Origin: Flavobacterium sp. N502540
GTDB taxonomy: Bacteria > Bacteroidota > Bacteroidia > Flavobacteriales > Flavobacteriaceae
Assembly (NCBI RefSeq): GCF_025947365.1
Contig: NZ_CP110012.1
Span: forward strand, 2,294,001 to 2,358,000
Direction of reading: 5' to 3'
Length of the DNA: 64,000 nucleotides
The notes under the pieces were generated by a model. It had not been told where the DNA came from. It made no database searches and was given only the letters and a program-made list of their open reading frames with translations. Each line of letters opens with the position of its first letter. The first letter of the stretch is position 1. Positions 42,326 through 50,470 of the stretch are shown in pieces. The position numbers were made by a program, and so were the translations under genes.

Positions 42326-43477
42326 ATGAAAAGATATATAGTTTTAGTGGTCATACTTTATTCGATCATAGCTAAAGGACAAGTTAAAAATAATTATGAA
42401 GTTGTAGATAAGCAAATTTCTAAAATTGAAGCTAGTTCAACTAAATCGACCAAGGATATTGCAAATTATATAAAAGATAATTTTAAAACAGATGATGATA
42501 AAATAAGAGCGGTTTATTATTGGACAGCTTCTACTATTAGCTATGATGTTGAAAATATGTTTGCAGTAAATTTTAACGAAAGCAAAGAAGATAAAATAAA
42601 TAAAACACTTATAAGTAAAAAAGGAGTTTGTGTTAATTATGCTGAGGTTTTTAATGATATTGCAAATAAAGTAGGGATTGAATCTGTAGTTGTAGAAGGA
42701 TATACGAAGCAAAATGGTTTTACAGACTATATATCTCATGCTTGGTGTGGAGCAAAAATAGAAGGGAAATGGTACGCTTTTGATCCAACCTGGGGATCGG
42801 GATTTATTGTGAAAGGTAAATTCGTTAAGAAAATAAATAATTATTATTTTAAAACTGATCCATCAAAAATCATTACATCACATATGCCCTTTGATTATCT
42901 GTGGCAGTTTTTGGATTACCCAATAACAAATGAGGCGTTTTATAAAGGTAATTTTGCAGTAAATAAATCGAAAGTAAAAATTGATTATGTAAGAGAAATT
43001 GAAAAATATAATTCTTTATCCGAGATTGAAAAACTAATAAGTTCGGCAGATCGAATGGAGAAAAATGGAGTTAAAAATGCAATGATTTTTGATAGATTGG
43101 CTTATAAAAGGAGTGAAGTTGAAGTTTTGAAAGTGAATAGAATTGTAAGTCTCTTTAATGAAGGGGTTAGCGAATTAAATACATTTATTATTTTTAGAAA
43201 TAATCAATTTAAACCAAAAGTTTCGGATGATGAAATAAGGAAAATGATTACTTCGCCTAAGGATAAACTTGTAAAAAGTAAGGAATTGATTGATAGTATA
43301 GGTGTCATTTCTAAAAATAATCAAGCCAATGTAACCTCTTTGTTAAATGGAATAAATCAGACTCTTACCCAATCTGAAGAGCATTTTTTGTTTGTTGAGA
43401 AGTATTTGAGCAAATCAAAGTTGGCTAGAAAAACAATGTTCACAAAAGTAAGCTGGTTTGGTGTTCCTATAAATTAG
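42326..43477 (+). CDS. Exported transglutaminase-like protein
   Basis: A 383-residue exported protein with a signal peptide ending AKGQ (about 19). A transglutaminase-like core spans about 40-190, with the Cys in KKGVCVNYAEVF, the His in ISHAWCGAK and the Asp in YAFDPTWGSG. The remaining about 190 residues are helical, lysine-rich and unassigned. Such domains act as cysteine proteases or cross-linking enzymes in other bacteria; the role here is unknown. It appears more AT-rich than flanking genes by eye. Its 3' end overlaps that of the convergent kinase gene by 4 bp. Confidence 0.85.
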   Translation: MKRYIVLVVILYSIIAKGQVKNNYEVVDKQISKIEASSTKSTKDIANYIKDNFKTDDDKIRAVYYWTASTISYDVENMFAVNFNESKEDKINKTLISKKGVCVNYAEVFNDIANKVGIESVVVEGYTKQNGFTDYISHAWCGAKIEGKWYAFDPTWGSGFIVKGKFVKKINNYYFKTDPSKIITSHMPFDYLWQFLDYPITNEAFYKGNFAVNKSKVKIDYVREIEKYNSLSEIEKLISSADRMEKNGVKNAMIFDRLAYKRSEVEVLKVNRIVSLFNEGVSELNTFIIFRNNQFKPKVSDDEIRKMITSPKDKLVKSKELIDSIGVISKNNQANVTSLLNGINQTLTQSEEHFLFVEKYLSKSKLARKTMFTKVSWFGVPIN

Positions 43478-44622
43478 ACTTTTTTATTTAGTAAAATCTG
43501 AAATGTAGTTCCTTTTCCAATTTCAGACTGTAGAACTTTTATCTTTCCGTTATGATATTCTTCAACGATCCTTTTGGTTAAGGAAAGTCCAAGTCCCCAG
43601 CCGCGTTTTTTGGTCGTAAAACCGGGTTCGAAAATAGTTTTAAACTGCTTTTTAGAAATTCCCGTTCCGGAGTCTTTTACATTAATTTTTACATGATGAG
43701 TATCTTCTTCAATTTGAAGATCCAGCATTCCTTTTCCTTTCATCGCATCAATAGCATTTTTAACTAAATTTTCAATAGTCCAGCTGTGCAGTGTTGGATT
43801 TATCATTGCCTGTATACTTTGTTGAGGTGCTTGATAAGAGAAAGTAACCTGCTTCGAAAAACGGGATTGTAAATAATGGTAAGTATTCAAAGTTTCGGTA
43901 ACAATATCTCTCTCCTCTAAAACAGGAACCGACCCAATTTTAGAAAAACGGTCTGTGATCGTCTGTAAACGTTCAATATCTTTTTCAATTTCAAAAGTTA
44001 TAGACGAATCGATTTCTTCTGTCTTTAAAATCTCTACCCAGCCAATTAAAGAGGATAAAGGTGTTCCGATTTGATGCGCCGTTTCTTTTGCCATTCCTGC
44101 CCAGAGTTTATTTTGGGTAGCCATTTTGGTACTTCTGTAAAAATTATAAATCAAAGCTCCAAACAAAAAGATAATCAGCAATAAGGCGATGGGATAATAT
44201 TTCAGTTTATTAATCAATGCCGAATTCCCATAATACAATTCCTGATGTTTTCCGGGCGCATATTCAATAACGATAGGCTCATTCTCATTTTTCAGATTTT
44301 TGAGATAAGATAAGGTGCTTTTTTCATTTTGCAGGACTTCTTCCGGAACATTCACAGAACTAATCACCTTATCATACATGGTAAGCATAACGGGAACCGA
44401 GGTATTATTGTTGATGATTTCAAGCGGTAAATCTAAATCTGTATTTTCATCTGCATTGACCAGTGTCTTTTGTGCATTGGCCCAAAGATTCATCTTTAAG
44501 CGTTCTTCGTTTTTAAAGATTTGGAAAAAAGTATAAGTGTTCCAGAGAATCAGGGAAATGATTAAAAAGGAAATGGTAATAATGATCCAACGGGTTGTAT
44601 TTCTTCTCTCGGAAAAAGACAT
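43474..44622 (-). CDS. Membrane-bound sensor histidine kinase
   Basis: A 382-residue kinase. I start at ATG 44622 (MSFSERRN), which places the first transmembrane helix at about residues 12-34; the longer frame from 44661 adds a hydrophobic leader without a better start. An extracytoplasmic segment (about 35-150) precedes a second helix (about 152-172). Then come the phospho-acceptor H-box (ETAHQIGTPLSSLIGW), an N-box (ENLVKNAIDAM), DSGTGI, FEPGFTTKKRGWGLGLSL and the final G-box. No response regulator is adjacent, so the partner is elsewhere. The ligand is unknown. No HAMP domain is evident. Confidence 0.9.
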   Translation of the reverse strand: MSFSERRNTTRWIIITISFLIISLILWNTYTFFQIFKNEERLKMNLWANAQKTLVNADENTDLDLPLEIINNNTSVPVMLTMYDKVISSVNVPEEVLQNEKSTLSYLKNLKNENEPIVIEYAPGKHQELYYGNSALINKLKYYPIALLLIIFLFGALIYNFYRSTKMATQNKLWAGMAKETAHQIGTPLSSLIGWVEILKTEEIDSSITFEIEKDIERLQTITDRFSKIGSVPVLEERDIVTETLNTYHYLQSRFSKQVTFSYQAPQQSIQAMINPTLHSWTIENLVKNAIDAMKGKGMLDLQIEEDTHHVKINVKDSGTGISKKQFKTIFEPGFTTKKRGWGLGLSLTKRIVEEYHNGKIKVLQSEIGKGTTFQILLNKKV

Positions 44623-44719
44623 AAATATTTTTTTGTGGTATAAATATAACGAAATATACACATTTAATATTTTGTGTAACGATAAAGATTTTTTTGTTTT
44701 AAAGTCTGAAACTATTTCT

Positions 44720-44746
44720 TTGGATTAAACGATTTTTCTATTTTTG
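44720..44746 (+). promoter_or_regulatory. Candidate promoter of the flavin-reductase gene
   Basis: TTG at 44720-44722, a 16-bp spacer and TATTTTTG at 44739-44746. The spacer is one base shorter than the usual 17-23. It is 37 bp upstream of the start at 44783. Confidence 0.4.
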
Positions 44747-44782
44747 TAGCTACGGAAATGAGATTCCTTTAAAAAGAAAAAT

Positions 44783-45658
44783 ATGATTAGTATTGATCCA
44801 AAAGAAATACCAACGGCCAAATTGCAAGGCTATTTACAAAGTGCTGTGGGGCCTAGGCCAATTGCATTTGCAAGTACAATTAGTGCTAAGGGAATACCCA
44901 ATTTGTCACCTTTTAGTTTCTTTAATGTGTTCAGTGCCAATCCGCCAATTTTGGTTTTTTCACCAGCACGACGCGTACGCGACAATACAATAAAACATAC
45001 TTTAATTAACGCTGAGGAAACCCGCGAAGTAGTTATAAATGTTGTGAATTATGATTTGGTGCAACAGACATCATTAGCCAGTACCGAATATGGTGATGGC
45101 GTAAATGAATTTATAAAAGCCGGATTGACACAAGTCCCGTCCGATTTTGTAAAGCCTTATCGTGTAAAAGAGTCTCCGGTACAGTTTGAATGTAAAGTCA
45201 CTCAGATTATTCCGTTGGGAGATCAGGGAGGTGCAGGAAATCTGATTCTTTGTGAAGTGGTTAAGCTTCATATCAGCGAAGCTGTTTTAGATGAAAACGG
45301 AGCCATTGATCAGTATAAAATAGATCTGGTTTCAAGATTGGGCAGTAATTGGTATTCCCGATCGAATCAGGGGCTTTTTGAAGTGCCTAAACCCTTGACT
45401 ACTCTTGGGGTAGGAGTAGATGTAATTCCTGATTTTATTAAAGAAAGCCCTGTTTTTGATGGGAATGATCTTGGAAAATTAGGGAACATTGAAGCCTTGC
45501 CTACCACAGAAGAAGTTAGTATATTTGTGAAAGAAAATTTTTCGGTAAAAGGAGTTTTAAGCTCTGACGATCTCGAAAAAGTACATTTGGAAGCCAAAAA
45601 ATATCTCAATAAAGATGATATTTCATCGGCCTGGAAAGTACTTTTAGCAAAGCAATAA
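44783..45658 (+). CDS. Flavin-reductase-domain protein
   Basis: A 291-residue protein with a split-barrel flavin reductase-like FMN-binding domain in about the first 200 residues: YLQSAVGPRPIAFASTISAKG, NLSPFSFFNVFSANPPILVFSPARR, REVVINVVNYDL and FECKVTQIIPLG. The rest (about 205-291) is a helical extension that includes SGLF-like and EAKKYLNKDD segments. The domain oxidises or reduces free flavin or acts in two-component monooxygenases; substrate is not known. It is followed by the DUF3127 gene 31 bp downstream on the same strand. Confidence 0.88.
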   Translation: MISIDPKEIPTAKLQGYLQSAVGPRPIAFASTISAKGIPNLSPFSFFNVFSANPPILVFSPARRVRDNTIKHTLINAEETREVVINVVNYDLVQQTSLASTEYGDGVNEFIKAGLTQVPSDFVKPYRVKESPVQFECKVTQIIPLGDQGGAGNLILCEVVKLHISEAVLDENGAIDQYKIDLVSRLGSNWYSRSNQGLFEVPKPLTTLGVGVDVIPDFIKESPVFDGNDLGKLGNIEALPTTEEVSIFVKENFSVKGVLSSDDLEKVHLEAKKYLNKDDISSAWKVLLAKQ

Positions 45659-45689
45659 GAATAGAAACAATAATTAATATAGAAAGAAG

Positions 45690-46061
45690 ATGGAAGTTAC
45701 AGGTAAAGTAAAAGTGGTGAACCCAGAGCAACAAGTTAGTGCTGCATTCAAAAAAAGAGAGTTGGTTGTTACCACAGATGAGCAATATCCACAGCATATT
45801 TTGATCGAATTTACACAAGATAAATGCGATTTATTAAGTAGCTACAAACAAGGTGAGGCAGTAAAAGTTTCTATCAATTTAAGAGGAAGAGAATGGGTTA
45901 ATCCACAAGGAGAAACCAGATATTTCAATAGTATTCAAGGTTGGAGAATCGAAAGACTGGCACCAGAAGGTCCTGGACAAACGCCTCCAATGCCGGCTGC
46001 AGAAGCTTTTGCACCTGCAACTAATTTAAACGAAGACGAACCGGACGATTTACCGTTCTAA
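45690..46061 (+). CDS. DUF3127 protein with SSB-like acidic tail
   Basis: A 123-residue protein of the DUF3127 type: an OB-fold-like beta-rich core (about 1-85, KVKVVNPEQQVSAAFKKREL, QHILIEF, VNLRGREW-like strands), a Pro/Ala-rich linker and an acidic C-terminus ending EDEPDDLPF. That ending matches the protein-interaction tail of bacterial single-stranded DNA-binding proteins (DDDIPF), suggesting binding to single-stranded DNA and recruitment of partners. This is an inference; the true ssb gene is not in the window. It lies downstream of the flavin-reductase gene, probably cotranscribed. Confidence 0.82.
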   Translation: MEVTGKVKVVNPEQQVSAAFKKRELVVTTDEQYPQHILIEFTQDKCDLLSSYKQGEAVKVSINLRGREWVNPQGETRYFNSIQGWRIERLAPEGPGQTPPMPAAEAFAPATNLNEDEPDDLPF

Positions 46062-46204
46062 GAAAGTTTAAACTTCAAAAAATAAATTCCAAATTCCAAT
46101 TCATAAAATGTGTAATTGGGATTTGGAATTTGTTTTTAGCCTCGGTTTTTGTCAAAGTTCAAGGCTGTAATAAACTTTAATATTACACAAAATGATCCTA
46201 ATAA

Positions 46205-46306
46205 TTGTCATTTCGACGAAGGAGAAATCCTCGCGAGTAGCTCGACAAAGATTGGGTTTTCGTTGCGGAGTTTCTTACGGAGATTTCTCCTTCGTCGAAA
46301 TGACAA
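46205..46306. repeat. Perfect inverted-repeat element, 25-bp arms around 52 bp
   Basis: Arms at 46205-46229 and 46282-46306 are exact reverse complements (TTGTCATTTCGACGAAGGAG, then AAATC). The 52-bp interior contains CTCGCGAGTAGCTCGAC and TTGCGGAGTTTCTTACGG. It occupies most of the 356-bp gap 46062-46417 between the DUF3127 gene and aat. Flanking words (TTGGAATTTGG at about 46080-46130 and 46370-46410) are of the heptamer type. A degraded relative is at 32783-32893. A 73-codon frame across it is rejected. Confidence 0.9.
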
Positions 46307-46417
46307 CATTGCGGGAATTTGGAATTTAAGTCTTAGTGATAGCGGAGAGGCGAAGCCATTTCAGTATTGAAATTTCCCAATGGGAATTTGGAATTTAAAA
46401 ATTTTGGAATTTAAAAA

Positions 46418-47056
46418 ATGTATTACGTATTTAACGATTTGTTTTTTCCACCCGTTTCAGAAGCCGATGAAGAAGGAATTCTTGCCATTGGCGGAGACTT
46501 AGATCCGGAAAGACTGAAATTAGCTTATCAAAGCGGGATTTTCCCGTGGTTTAATGAAGGAGAGCCTATTCTTTGGTGGTCACCGGACCCCAGAATGGTT
46601 TTGTTTTTGGAGGAATTGATTGTGTCAAAAAGCATGCGTAATGTTCTGAATAGAAAACAATTCACGGTTACTTTTAATGAAAGTTTTAGAGAGGTGATTT
46701 CGAATTGTCAAAAAATAAAACGTGAAGGACAAGACGGAACTTGGATTTCAAACGAAATGATTGATGCCTATTGTAAACTTAACGAGCAGGGAATTGCAAA
46801 ATCTGTCGAGGTTTGGCAGGATGACGTTCTCGTTGGAGGTTTGTATGGGATCGATTTGGGTCATGTTTTCTGTGGAGAAAGTATGTTTTCGAAAGTATCG
46901 AATGCATCAAAAGTAGCTTTCATAGCTTTGGTAAATTATTTAAAAGAAGGAAATTACAAACTTTTGGATTGTCAGGTTTACAATTCCCATTTAGAAAGTT
47001 TAGGCTGTCGTGAGATTGATCGCGAGGAGTTTATAGCTATCTTAAAAAAGGAATGA
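46418..47056 (+). CDS. aat: Leucyl/phenylalanyl-tRNA-protein transferase
   Basis: A 212-residue Aat that adds Leu or Phe from its tRNA to N-terminal Lys/Arg, marking proteins for ClpS/ClpAP degradation. Motifs are GILAIGGDLDPERLKLAYQ and GIFPWFNEGEPILWWSPDPR near the N-terminus, then GGLYGIDLGHVFCGESMFS and the final LLDCQVYNSHLESLG. Length is normal. It is followed by the convergent thiF gene (47108) after 51 bp, and no terminator is obvious. Confidence 0.97.
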   Translation: MYYVFNDLFFPPVSEADEEGILAIGGDLDPERLKLAYQSGIFPWFNEGEPILWWSPDPRMVLFLEELIVSKSMRNVLNRKQFTVTFNESFREVISNCQKIKREGQDGTWISNEMIDAYCKLNEQGIAKSVEVWQDDVLVGGLYGIDLGHVFCGESMFSKVSNASKVAFIALVNYLKEGNYKLLDCQVYNSHLESLGCREIDREEFIAILKKE

Positions 47057-47107
47057 AAGAATCTACTTCAACTTATGTAAAGGATTTTATGAGGACGAGA
47101 GGGTTGG

Positions 47108-47818
47108 TTAGAAATTAAGTTTGGTAAAATTCCAGTTTATCGTATTAAAAAGTACCAGTTCATTGTTTAAAGTTGGTAATTCTAAAATTATTTTGAGCGT
47201 TTCATGCGCCATCATCGTGCCAATAATTCCGGGTAATGTTCCTAAAACACCATTGAGATTGCAATTCGGAACATCCTTCGGATCCGGCATCTCGGGAAAT
47301 AAATCACGTAAATTTTTACTGCCCTTATGGTTAAAAACGGCAATTTGCCCTTCAAACTTTAAGATACTACCGTAGACCAAAGTTTTTTGCAGCGCCACAC
47401 AGGTATCATTTACCAAATAACGTGTTGTGAAATTATCCGAACCATCGACTACAATATCGTATTGTTCAATAACCTGTCGGGCATTTTCCGGAGTTAATTT
47501 TTCGACTATGGCTTCGACTTTTATTAATGGATTGAGTTCCGAAACCTCTTCTTTTGCAACAACAGCTTTAAGTTGACCAAGTTCTTTTTCGGTATATAAA
47601 ATTTGTCGGTGAAGATTATGGATTTCGATAGTGTCAAAGTCCATAATACCAATAAAACCAACTCCCGCTGTGGCGATATACTGTAAAATGGGACACCCTA
47701 AACCGCCGGCACCAATTACTAAAACTCTGGCCTTTTTGAGTTTCTCCTGACCTTCGTCACCAATTTCGGGAAGAATGGTTTGCCTGTTATAACGTAGAAA
47801 TTCCTGTATAATACTCAT
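47108..47818 (-). CDS. thiF: ThiF/MoeB/HesA-family adenylyltransferase
   Basis: A 236-residue E1-like enzyme that adenylates the C-terminal glycine of ThiS. The dinucleotide/ATP-binding GAGGLG is at residues 36-41, with DFDTIEIHNLHRQILY and DGSDNFTTRYLVND following, and the PNCNLNGVLGTLPGIIGTM segment containing the conserved Cys. The C-terminal CxxC zinc pairs of many MoeB/ThiF proteins are not evident, so it is a shortened version. It is the last gene of the thi operon, 140 bp after thiH across a heptamer array. A ThiF role is favoured over MoeB by context. Confidence 0.88.
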   Translation of the reverse strand: MSIIQEFLRYNRQTILPEIGDEGQEKLKKARVLVIGAGGLGCPILQYIATAGVGFIGIMDFDTIEIHNLHRQILYTEKELGQLKAVVAKEEVSELNPLIKVEAIVEKLTPENARQVIEQYDIVVDGSDNFTTRYLVNDTCVALQKTLVYGSILKFEGQIAVFNHKGSKNLRDLFPEMPDPKDVPNCNLNGVLGTLPGIIGTMMAHETLKIILELPTLNNELVLFNTINWNFTKLNF

Positions 47819-47823
47819 TTATT

Positions 47824-47957
47824 GTGAAATGTGATTTGTGATTTGTAAAATGTGGTTTGTAAAACCTGAAACTTGAAACCTGAAACCTGAAACCTGAAAC
47901 CTGAAACTTGAAACTTGAAACTTGAAACTTGAAACTTGAAACTTGAAACTTGAAACT
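47824..47957. repeat. Heptamer array between thiH and thiF
   Basis: Thirteen units of TGAAACT or TGAAACC run exactly 47867-47957 and end one base before the thiH stop codon (47958-47960). To the left, six degenerate heptamers (GTGAAAT, GTGATTT, GTGATTT, GTAAAAT, GTGGTTT, GTAAAAC) fill 47824-47865. The whole thiH-thiF gap is therefore about 19 units of 7 bp. Confidence 0.96.
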
Positions 47958-49079
47958 TTAAATTTGTAGACTAAAACTTTTGTCCCAGTCTTTCCAGACG
48001 GGTTCGTAGCCTGAATTTGTTATAATTTGCGCAATTTCTTTGGCAGAACGTTCGTCGCTGATTTCGAATTGCTCCAGAGATTGCGGATCAACAACATAAC
48101 CACCGGGATTGGTTTTCGAGCCTGCACTCATACTGGTCACACCGATAGGGATAATATTGTTTCTGAATTTCTCATTTTCACGTGTCGAGATTGAGATTTC
48201 CAAATCCTCATTCCACAAACGATAGGCGCAAATGAGCTGTGTCAAATCCTTATCGTCCATAATAAAATTAGGTTCAATAATGCCTTCTGCCGGGCGGAGT
48301 CTTGGAAAGGAAACCGAATATTTAGTCTGCCAGTATTTTTTTTGAAGATAATCCAGGTGTAACGCATTAAAAAAGCTGTCGGTTCGCCAGTCTTCCAGCC
48401 CCAGTAAAACCCCCAATCCCATCTTATGAATTCCAGCTGTACCAATACGATCGGGAGTTTCGAGTCTATAATCAAAATTTGATTTTTTGCCTTTCGTATG
48501 GTATTTTTTATATACTTCCTGATGGTAGGTCTCCTGATATACCAAAACCGAATAAACACCAGCCTGATGCAAACGTTCATAATCTTCGGTTGAAAGTGGC
48601 TGGACTTCCACAGAAATAATGGAGAATTCTTTTCGTATTAAGGCAATTGCATTTAGGAAGTAATTAATGTTTACGGTATAATTCGCCTCACCAGTCACCA
48701 ATAAAACATGGTCAAAACCAATCTCTTTTAAAGCTTCTACTTCAATTTTTATCTCAGCATCAGAGAGGGTTTTTCGTTTGATTTTATTGTCTAAACTAAA
48801 TCCGCAATACGTGCAGATGTTTTGGCATTCGTTGCTGAGATATAAAGGAGCATACATTTGTATGGTTTTGCCAAACCGTTTTTTGGTAATTTCATGGCAT
48901 TTTTGAGCCATCTGCTCCAGATAGTTTTGTGCGGCAGGAGAAATCAGAGCTAAAAAATCATCGAGATTTCGTTTGGTTTTAAACAAAGAGTGTTCTACAT
49001 CTTTTGATGTGGTTTGATATATTTTAGATTGAATAGTATTCCAATCATAATTCTCAAAAACCGATTTGAATGTTTTCAT
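47958..49079 (-). CDS. thiH: 2-iminoacetate synthase ThiH
   Basis: A 373-residue radical-SAM enzyme that cleaves tyrosine to dehydroglycine (2-iminoacetate) for thiazole formation. The cluster-binding Cys85, Cys89 and Cys92 are in NECQNICTYCGFSL, and the GEANYTVNINYF and VEVQPLSTEDYERL segments match ThiH. The C-terminal GSKTNPGGYV is typical of this group. It complements ThiG and ThiS encoded upstream. Its start (49079) is 14 bp after the left arm of the cassette at 49094; no good ribosome site lies between, so the insertion may affect its expression. Confidence 0.96.
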   Translation of the reverse strand: MKTFKSVFENYDWNTIQSKIYQTTSKDVEHSLFKTKRNLDDFLALISPAAQNYLEQMAQKCHEITKKRFGKTIQMYAPLYLSNECQNICTYCGFSLDNKIKRKTLSDAEIKIEVEALKEIGFDHVLLVTGEANYTVNINYFLNAIALIRKEFSIISVEVQPLSTEDYERLHQAGVYSVLVYQETYHQEVYKKYHTKGKKSNFDYRLETPDRIGTAGIHKMGLGVLLGLEDWRTDSFFNALHLDYLQKKYWQTKYSVSFPRLRPAEGIIEPNFIMDDKDLTQLICAYRLWNEDLEISISTRENEKFRNNIIPIGVTSMSAGSKTNPGGYVVDPQSLEQFEISDERSAKEIAQIITNSGYEPVWKDWDKSFSLQI

Positions 49080-49093
49080 TGGATTGTGTTTTG

Positions 49094-49688
49094 TTTCACG
49101 CAGATTTTAGGAGATTTAAGCAGATAAAAAATGATTTATGTTTTGTTATTTTTATCTACAGACGTTTCTTTATATTTTATTCGCAATTCTTTTGATATCA
49201 TTAAGAATGTTTAAAGTATTGAAATTTACTAGTAATCCTAGTTTCTTATTTGTTAGCCTTAGATAAGTATTAAGTTGTTTATGGTGTATTGGAGCTAAAT
49301 CTTCAACTGATTTCAGCTCAATTATTACTTTGTCTTCTACTAATAAATCGATTCTAAAAGCTGGATCTAATATCATTTCATCATATGTGATTTTTATTTC
49401 AATTTGTTTCTGGACTTTCAAGTCTAATTTTTCTAATTCGTAAAATAAAGCACTTTCATAAACAGATTCAAACAATCCAGGACCCAACTTATTATATACT
49501 TTAAAAATTGCTCCTCTTATTAAGTATGAGATTTCATTTTCATTCATTATTCTATTAATTTAAAAACGATTCAAAAATAAAGAATTTTCTCTCTTTTTTA
49601 TGTTTGTTTTTCAAATCAATTTAAGACAGTGACGAACAAAAAAATAATCATTTTTTATCTGCTTAAATCTCCTAAAATCTGCGTGAAA
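49094..49688. mobile_element. IR-bounded GxxExxY cassette inserted between thiG and thiH
   Basis: The segment is 595 bp. Perfect 43-bp inverted repeats close it: 49094-49136 begins TTTCACGCAGATTTTAGG and 49646-49688 is its exact reverse complement. Between them is one gene, 49170-49547. Elsewhere the thi genes overlap or are 21 bp apart, yet here thiG and thiH are 614 bp apart. There is no transposase and no clear target duplication (left flank TGTGTTTTG, right flank TATTTTTAT). In the operon mRNA the arms would form a 43-bp duplex around the gene. A mobile or RNA-processed origin is inferred. Confidence 0.7.
49170..49547 (-). CDS. GxxExxY-family PD-(D/E)XK-like protein
   Basis: A 125-residue protein with the family signature GLFESVY (Gly24, Glu27, Tyr30). 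A probable PD-(D/E)XK nuclease core follows: Asp67 in FRIDLLVED and Glu77/Lys79 in VIIELKSVE, then Gln91 in HHKQLNTYL. The family is of unknown function and is classed with the PD-(D/E)XK superfamily, so a nuclease role is suggested, not proven. It has the same orientation as the thi genes and looks more AT-rich than they do by eye (not counted). It is enclosed by perfect 43-bp inverted repeats, which makes it the only cargo of an apparent cassette. Confidence 0.85.
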   Translation of the reverse strand: MNENEISYLIRGAIFKVYNKLGPGLFESVYESALFYELEKLDLKVQKQIEIKITYDEMILDPAFRIDLLVEDKVIIELKSVEDLAPIHHKQLNTYLRLTNKKLGLLVNFNTLNILNDIKRIANKI

Positions 49689-49693
49689 TATTT

Positions 49694-50470
49694 TTATTCA
49701 TATAAAAAAGAGGTCAAAGGACTTGAAGCCATGGCATAATTTTGTTGAGGAGCAATTTTAGCTTCAAAGGCTTTTCGGCCTGCAATGACAGCCTCTTTAA
49801 AGGCTTCGGCCATTAATGTCGGATTTCCTGCAACCGCAATTGCCGTATTAACCAAAACTGCATCTGCTCCCATTTCCATGGCTTTTGCAGCATCAGACGG
49901 AGCCCCAATTCCGGCATCGACGATTACGGGAACATTACTTTGTTCGATAATAATCTCCAAAAAATCAATCGTTTTTAGACCCTTGTTACTTCCAATTGGG
50001 GAGCCTAAGGGCATAACAGCGGTGGTTCCGGCACTCTCAAGATGTTTGCATAAAACGGGATCGGCATGGATGTATGGCAGGATAAAAAAACCAAGTTTAG
50101 CGAGTTCCTCTGTCGCTTTTAAAGTTTCTATCGGATCGGGCATAAGATATTTCGGATCAGGATGAATTTCAAGTTTCAGCCAATTCGTTTCTAATGCTTC
50201 TCTCGCTAATTGTGCAGCGAAAACAGCCTCTTTGGCGTTTCGTGCTCCCGATGTATTGGGTAATAAATGAATGTTTGGATGATTTAAGTGCGTTAGAATA
50301 GCATCAGTTTCGGTTTCGAGATCGATACGTTTCAGTGCTACAGTGACCAACTCACTTTCTGATGCCAAAATAGCATTCTCCATTTCCAGATTCGAACCAA
50401 ATTTTCCTGTTCCTAAAAATAGACGGGAGGTTAAGGTTTTGTCTCCGATGTTAAACAATGACGTTTGCAT
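49694..50470 (-). CDS. thiG: Thiazole synthase ThiG
   Basis: A 258-residue TIM-barrel enzyme that assembles the thiazole phosphate from deoxyxylulose phosphate, dehydroglycine and ThiS thiocarboxylate. Motifs are [10 protein letters not shown] near the N-terminus, [44 protein letters not shown] and the [29 protein letters not shown] phosphate site. The Schiff-base Lys is in the WLKLEIHPD strand. Its start overlaps thiE by 20 bp. The cassette arm at 49646-49688 begins 5 bp after its stop. Confidence 0.97.
   Translation of the reverse strand: MQTSLFNIGDKTLTSRLFLGTGKFGSNLEMENAILASESELVTVALKRIDLETETDAILTHLNHPNIHLLPNTSGARNAKEAVFAAQLAREALETNWLKLEIHPDPKYLMPDPIETLKATEELAKLGFFILPYIHADPVLCKHLESAGTTAVMPLGSPIGSNKGLKTIDFLEIIIEQSNVPVIVDAGIGAPSDAAKAMEMGADAVLVNTAIAVAGNPTLMAEAFKEAVIAGRKAFEAKIAPQQNYAMASSPLTSFLYE

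Noticed and set aside
46149..46370. A 73-codon frame across the 25-bp inverted-repeat element
   Set aside because: It reads through both arms of a repeat, so it is a by-product of the repeat.
49094..49688. Insertion sequence in the classical sense
   Set aside because: There is no DDE, HUH or serine/tyrosine recombinase gene inside the inverted repeats, and no target-site duplication is obvious. I therefore call it an inverted-repeat cassette only.
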